Assembly: GCF_014644295.1 (NCBI RefSeq) | Contig: NZ_BMKK01000003.1 | Span: forward strand, 62,001-126,000 | Direction of reading: 5' to 3' | Length of the DNA: 64,000 bases | DNA from: Emticicia aquatilis | Lineage (GTDB): Bacteria; Bacteroidota; Bacteroidia; Cytophagales; Spirosomataceae | Shown here: piece after piece, positions 60,494-64,000 of the stretch | How the letters are laid out: each line of letters opens with the position of its first letter | How positions within the stretch are numbered: position 1 is the first letter of the stretch | Notes under the pieces: generated by a model | What the model saw: only the letters and a program-made list of their open reading frames with translations | The model's database searches: none | What the model was told of the DNA's origin: nothing | Made by a program: the position numbers and the translations under genes

Positions 60494-61768
60494 TTATTCA
60501 AAAAATGGCACTCCTGGAGTAGCGTACTTTTTCATACCTTCTTCGTTTATTTCAACTCCTATACCAGGCACATCTCTTACTCTAATAAAACCGTTTTTCT
60601 CTACCATATCTCCTTGATAAGTAACGATTTCTTTAAACATTGGGTCCTTGTGGAAATAAATTTGCCATTCCATAATCATGAAATTTGGTACCGACGCACA
60701 TACGTGAGCACAGGCCATTGCTCCCAAATACGAGGCGACCATGTGCGGAGCAAACGGAACGTAGTATAAGTTTGCCAAGTTAGCAATTCGCTGGCCTTCG
60801 CCCAAACCACCGCATTTTTGAAGGTCAGGCATGATAATATCTACTGCACCACTTTCGAGCAATGGTCTGAAACCATAAGCCAAGTAGTGGTTTTCGCCTG
60901 CACAAATGGGTGTAGAAGTAGAAGCTGTGATTTTCTTGTAGGCATCGGCATTTTCGGCTGGTATTGGTTCCTCCAACCACATTAGATTAAGTGGTTCTAA
61001 AATCTTTGCGGCTTTTTCGCCAGTTACAGCATCATAACGCCCGTGCATATCGGCACAAATATCAATGTTTGGTCCAACTTCTTTGCGAGCTGCGGCCATT
61101 TGGTCATACATCCGTTGTAATTCGGCTGGGCTGGCTGTCCAGTTGAAACGGTCATATTTATTGGGGTCATTGGCTTGGTCTAAATCAAACTTTACGGCAT
61201 TGAAGCCCATATCAACTGCCTCACGGGCAGCTTTGGCAAAATCTTCTGGTTTAGGTAATTGATTTTGATAAAGAGCGGTGTCCATATACACTCTGATTGT
61301 ATCACGGAACTTTCCTCCTAAGAGTTGATAAACAGGCACACCCAAGGCTTTTCCTGCAATATCCCAAAGGGCTGTTTCGATGGCAGTAAGTACAGAAACA
61401 AACATACCTGCTTGAGCTCCTTCAAAAAAACCAGATTTTCTGACTTGCTCAAATAAACGATTGACATTTAGTGGGTTTTGTCCTTTTATGCGGTTTCCTA
61501 TATTTTTTACTAAATGATAAGTACCTGGGGTAGCATCGACTCCCTCACCATGCCCGACAATATCTTGATTGGTATAGATTTTTACGAATAAACTATGACC
61601 GCCACGAATGTATCCAGCCTTTATATCGGTAATTTTTAGATTTGATGGAGCCGAACTTTTTGGTGCTTTATAAATAGCTTTTTCGTATTCGCTACCAAAA
61701 CTTGCTAATGGACTCACAGCCATGGCCGAACCGATTGCTGCTTTTTGGAAAAAATTTCTTCTATTCAC
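60494..61768 (-). CDS. Enolase-superfamily sugar acid dehydratase-like protein with Tat-like signal
   Basis: A 424-residue mandelate racemase/muconate-lactonizing superfamily enzyme. The N-terminus MNRRNFFQKAAIGSAMAVSPLA resembles a twin-arginine signal. In the barrel: K193 in KFDLD, D240 and H242 in CADMHGRYD, E266 in WLEEPIP, E292 in GENHY, and H342 in PHM. The D-H pair and E-E ligands place it with the gluconate/galactonate dehydratase branch, which removes water to give a 2-keto-3-deoxy acid. The start codon is GTG (61768). The substrate is not fixed by sequence. Confidence 0.9.
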   Translation of the reverse strand: MNRRNFFQKAAIGSAMAVSPLASFGSEYEKAIYKAPKSSAPSNLKITDIKAGYIRGGHSLFVKIYTNQDIVGHGEGVDATPGTYHLVKNIGNRIKGQNPLNVNRLFEQVRKSGFFEGAQAGMFVSVLTAIETALWDIAGKALGVPVYQLLGGKFRDTIRVYMDTALYQNQLPKPEDFAKAAREAVDMGFNAVKFDLDQANDPNKYDRFNWTASPAELQRMYDQMAAARKEVGPNIDICADMHGRYDAVTGEKAAKILEPLNLMWLEEPIPAENADAYKKITASTSTPICAGENHYLAYGFRPLLESGAVDIIMPDLQKCGGLGEGQRIANLANLYYVPFAPHMVASYLGAMACAHVCASVPNFMIMEWQIYFHKDPMFKEIVTYQGDMVEKNGFIRVRDVPGIGVEINEEGMKKYATPGVPFFE

Positions 61769-61827
61769 TTTGATATTTTTTATTGAGGGTTTATGCTCAT
61801 TTGAATGATTTCATTTATTACATAATC

Positions 61828-62775
61828 TTACCAAGTTCTTTCCTTCAAAATCTCTTGGATTTGCTCGGCTGCAACAGGTAATTCATTAATATGGTCTTTG
61901 AGCCACTGCGAAAAGTCTTTTTCGATATCTGCCGACCAACGGGTGTCTATCTGACCGGTGGTATATTTGCCTTCTTTGAGTCGTTGATGACTGAATTTAT
62001 CTCTTAAACGCACTACTTCCGATGATTTTACCACATCTTCAGCTAAGTGAGGAGGAATAAAAATTACTCCACCATCACGCCCAAGTACCACATCTCCAGG
62101 CATACATGTAGCATTACCGATTTTGGTTGGTTGATTGATACCAACCAAAGTTGTGTTTAATCCACCTGGTTGAGTAGCCGTATTCAGATGGTGGCTTGGG
62201 TGATAACTTCTGAAAAATGAGGTGAAACCTCCAATTTCACGCAAACCACTTATATCTCTGACCGCACCTTCGTACACGATACCGTTGCCGGTTCGGTTAT
62301 AAATGGCATTGCCGAGGTTATCGCCAATCGTCGGACCGTCTTCGTAGGCATTAAATTGGTCAACTACATATACATCTCTCTTGACGAGTGTTTCAATCAC
62401 CCAAGTATTTTGGGCTTTCAAGCGGCCATCTTGTTTGGTGCCTTTATCATCAATGGCGGTTTGAATATCAGGTCGGCCTGGCATAAAAATGGCCGTTACG
62501 GCTCTGCCTACCAAAACACTATCTGGGTTGATAGTTTGCCAGTTACCTTCGTACTGATGGCGATAATTTTTGTTTCGTAGCACCGCCCAAGCTTCTTCAT
62601 GCGTAACTTTTTTCATGCGATTCAGAATAGCATCGGGCACTTTTGGACGGCCGTCGGGGAATCGTTCGCCTTTCCATTCTCTGGTCAGTTGTAATAAATA
62701 ATCCTTGGATATTTGTTGAGCGTACAAACTGGGCGATAGTAAAAGTATTACTGCCCAAAGCAAGATTTTCTTCAT
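61828..62775 (-). CDS. Secreted RraA-like/aldolase-family protein
   Basis: A 315-residue protein with a signal peptide (MKKILLWAVILLLSPSLYAQ) and an RraA/HMG-aldolase core: LVGRAVTAIFMPGRPD, YVVDQFNAYEDGPTIGDNLGNAIYNRTGNGIVYEGAVRDISGLREI and CMPGDVVLGRDGGVIFIPPHLAEDVV. In this superfamily the GDN-LG...GAVRD pattern binds metal and keto-acid substrates; true RraA regulators lack it. It is co-directional with the neighbouring genes (59 bp and 47 bp gaps). Export suggests action on an outer substrate. Confidence 0.88.
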   Translation of the reverse strand: MKKILLWAVILLLSPSLYAQQISKDYLLQLTREWKGERFPDGRPKVPDAILNRMKKVTHEEAWAVLRNKNYRHQYEGNWQTINPDSVLVGRAVTAIFMPGRPDIQTAIDDKGTKQDGRLKAQNTWVIETLVKRDVYVVDQFNAYEDGPTIGDNLGNAIYNRTGNGIVYEGAVRDISGLREIGGFTSFFRSYHPSHHLNTATQPGGLNTTLVGINQPTKIGNATCMPGDVVLGRDGGVIFIPPHLAEDVVKSSEVVRLRDKFSHQRLKEGKYTTGQIDTRWSADIEKDFSQWLKDHINELPVAAEQIQEILKERTW

Positions 62776-62822
62776 AGAATTGTTGTTTGATAGTCTAAAT
62801 GTGAGGGTAATTTGTTTTATGG

Positions 62823-63758
62823 CTATATTTCTTTTGGGGCTTCTCGTTTACTCCAATAATTGGCTAATAATGAGCCTGTTACGTTCATAGTTGGGCCAAA
62901 AATTGCCGAAGCGACACCAACGGTGGCGAGTTTTCCCATTTCGTTGGCTAATGCCGAAGCCAAGCCTGCGTTTTGCATACCAACTTCTAATGCCACTGCT
63001 CTCGAATCGGCCTCATTGAGTTTCAATAATTTTGCGGAGAAATAACCCAACAAATAGCCCAATACGTTGTGAGCAACTACAACTAAGATTAAAACCGCCC
63101 CAACAGATTGCAGCGAAGCCGCACCGCTGGCAGTTACAATCAGAATAATGTAGGCAATGCCAAGCATCGAAAATACTGGGAGCAAAGCAATGATTTTTTT
63201 GATAAACGCTGGAGCGATTTTATTGATAACCAAGCCAACTACAATCGGAATAATGACTAATTGAGCCATGTCCCAAAGCATTTTCCAAAAATCAACTTCA
63301 ATTAAACTTCCGCCCAGCATTTTCATTAAAAATGGAGTAAGTACTGGTGCAAGTAAAGTAGCCGTTGTGGTGATGGTTATCGAAAGAGCGACATTGGCTT
63401 TGGCCATAAGTGCCATTACATTTGATGCCAATCCACTCGGACTACTGCCAATAAGAATGATACCCGCTGCAACCTCGATTGGAAAATCGAATACTCGAGA
63501 AAGAAAAAAGCCTAAAAAAGGCATGATTGTAAATTGGCAAAGAAGCCCAATAACAACCTTACGTGGCGATTTGAAAATCTCAACAAAATCGTTGAGGGTC
63601 ATGGTTGCACCCATGCCCAACATGATTACTTGTAAGACTGGTTTTATGAAGGTATTTAGCTTAACGCCCGCAATGCTATTGAACGTATCGGGGAAATTAT
63701 ACCCGAGAATTACCAGAAAAATTATACTTATTGTGTACCAATAGTCTTTGATTTTCAT
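62823..63758 (-). CDS. Bile acid:sodium symporter-family (BASS) transporter
   Basis: A 311-residue inner membrane carrier with about ten TM helices. Family landmarks are VIMLGMGATMTLNDFVEIFKSP, the motif LIGSSPSGLASNVMALMAKANVALSITITTTATLLAP and the last helices with VALEVGMQNAGLASALA. Bacterial members move bile acids, pantoate, or small organic acids with Na+. The cluster makes a sugar acid or hydroxy acid likely here. ATG 63758 fits a short cytosolic N-terminus. Confidence 0.92.
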   Translation of the reverse strand: MKIKDYWYTISIIFLVILGYNFPDTFNSIAGVKLNTFIKPVLQVIMLGMGATMTLNDFVEIFKSPRKVVIGLLCQFTIMPFLGFFLSRVFDFPIEVAAGIILIGSSPSGLASNVMALMAKANVALSITITTTATLLAPVLTPFLMKMLGGSLIEVDFWKMLWDMAQLVIIPIVVGLVINKIAPAFIKKIIALLPVFSMLGIAYIILIVTASGAASLQSVGAVLILVVVAHNVLGYLLGYFSAKLLKLNEADSRAVALEVGMQNAGLASALANEMGKLATVGVASAIFGPTMNVTGSLLANYWSKREAPKEI

Positions 63759-63841
63759 TCTAAGAAGGGTTTTTCGGATAGAAATAGAGGACTGCCACAA
63801 AGACAGCCTCTATTTTCTAAAAATTTGTAAGTGTAGTTAAA

Positions 63842-64000
63842 TTACTTATCCCAAAATATGCGAGTACTGAGGTTATCGGCACCTCCTAAACTCGTTACAG
63901 CCTCCTGATAATTAGCATTATTTCTGGCCGACTCTTCGTTCGGATAGGCCATTCTGCGAGTAAAGCCGTTTTGTAGGTTGTTATTATATTTGTTTGGGTT
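63842..64000 (-). CDS. SusD/RagB-family lipoprotein (C-terminal fragment)
   Basis: The last 52 residues of a SusD-like nutrient-binding lipoprotein, truncated by the window edge. GFTRRMAYPNEESARNNANYQEAVTSLGGADNLSTRIFWDK has the RR-x-x-YP...NY-x-A/E ending of the family. SusD proteins sit on the outer membrane and work with a SusC TonB-dependent channel, which should lie beyond 64000. It shows that the preceding catabolic genes belong to a SusCD-linked uptake locus. Confidence 0.88.
   Translation of the reverse strand, partial: NPNKYNNNLQNGFTRRMAYPNEESARNNANYQEAVTSLGGADNLSTRIFWDK

Noticed and set aside
1-64000. tRNA, rRNA, tmRNA or riboswitch
   Set aside because: Spacers were read for cloverleaf arms, GTTCGA-type loops and known aptamer cores by eye; none was convincing. 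A covariance search could still find one.

Overview
The window is chromosomal DNA from a member of the Bacteroidota, most likely a Cytophagales-type bacterium (Spirosomaceae-like). The evidence is low GC with A-rich leaders instead of Shine-Dalgarno sites, several promoters of the Bacteroidota form TTG-N~20-TAnnTTTG, a SusD-like lipoprotein, BshC of the bacillithiol pathway, secreted proteins ending in type IX secretion-like tails, and rpoB/rpoC of Bacteroidota length. Genus is not resolved from sequence alone. No rRNA, tRNA, CRISPR array, transposase or phage gene was seen.

Layout. 1-5 kb: GNAT acetyltransferase tail, tpiA with a well-formed promoter and terminator, a small antitoxin/RelE-ParE toxin pair, a glutathionylspermidine synthase-like ATP-grasp gene behind a lipoprotein gene (a YgiB/YgiC-like pairing), and a PqqB-like metallo-hydrolase. 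5-15 kb: an AT-rich DUF2971 gene, a membrane-anchored beta-solenoid-like protein, a secreted subtilase, a NAD(P)-binding protein, a lipoprotein alpha/beta hydrolase, an acyl-CoA synthetase, bshC and a lipoprotein. 15-23 kb: a TetR regulator operon and an RND efflux operon (TolC, flavodoxin-like oxidoreductase, adaptor, pump). A shared 15-nt operator-like word lies in front of both, so the regulator probably controls itself and the pump. 23-30 kb: minus-strand genes including a VTT-domain membrane protein, an outer-membrane barrel, a CBM48-like protein with a Lys/Ala tail, and a four-gene run of unknown function (small protein, two similarly built coiled-coil/four-TM proteins and a pentapeptide-repeat protein).

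29-36 kb: folA, a SNF2-family helicase carrying an in-frame piece that looks like an intergenic repeat, small secreted proteins, and a two-gene overlapping module with its own promoter. 35.5-44 kb: rpoC and rpoB on the minus strand. rpoB is the first gene and appears to start at TTG, and rplKAJL is not next to it. 44-51 kb: a 2186-residue sensor histidine kinase with about 11 PAS and 2 GAF domains and a LytS-type kinase end. 51-59.5 kb: lysS, a secreted four-repeat protein, an HNH endonuclease, a P-type ATPase and a TlpA-like thioredoxin. 59.5-64 kb: a minus-strand catabolic cluster (SusD-like end, BASS transporter, RraA-like, enolase-superfamily dehydratase, FAH-family enzyme) that would import and break down a sugar acid or related hydroxy acid.

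Intergenic regions are rich in palindromic repeats of several families. Many double as intrinsic terminators. The best candidates for something new are the 26.1-29.4 kb membrane/coiled-coil/pentapeptide operon and the 34.7-35.3 kb overlapping two-gene module. The best-supported regulatory finding is the TetR operator pair. Positions of short sites were counted by eye and may be off by a base.
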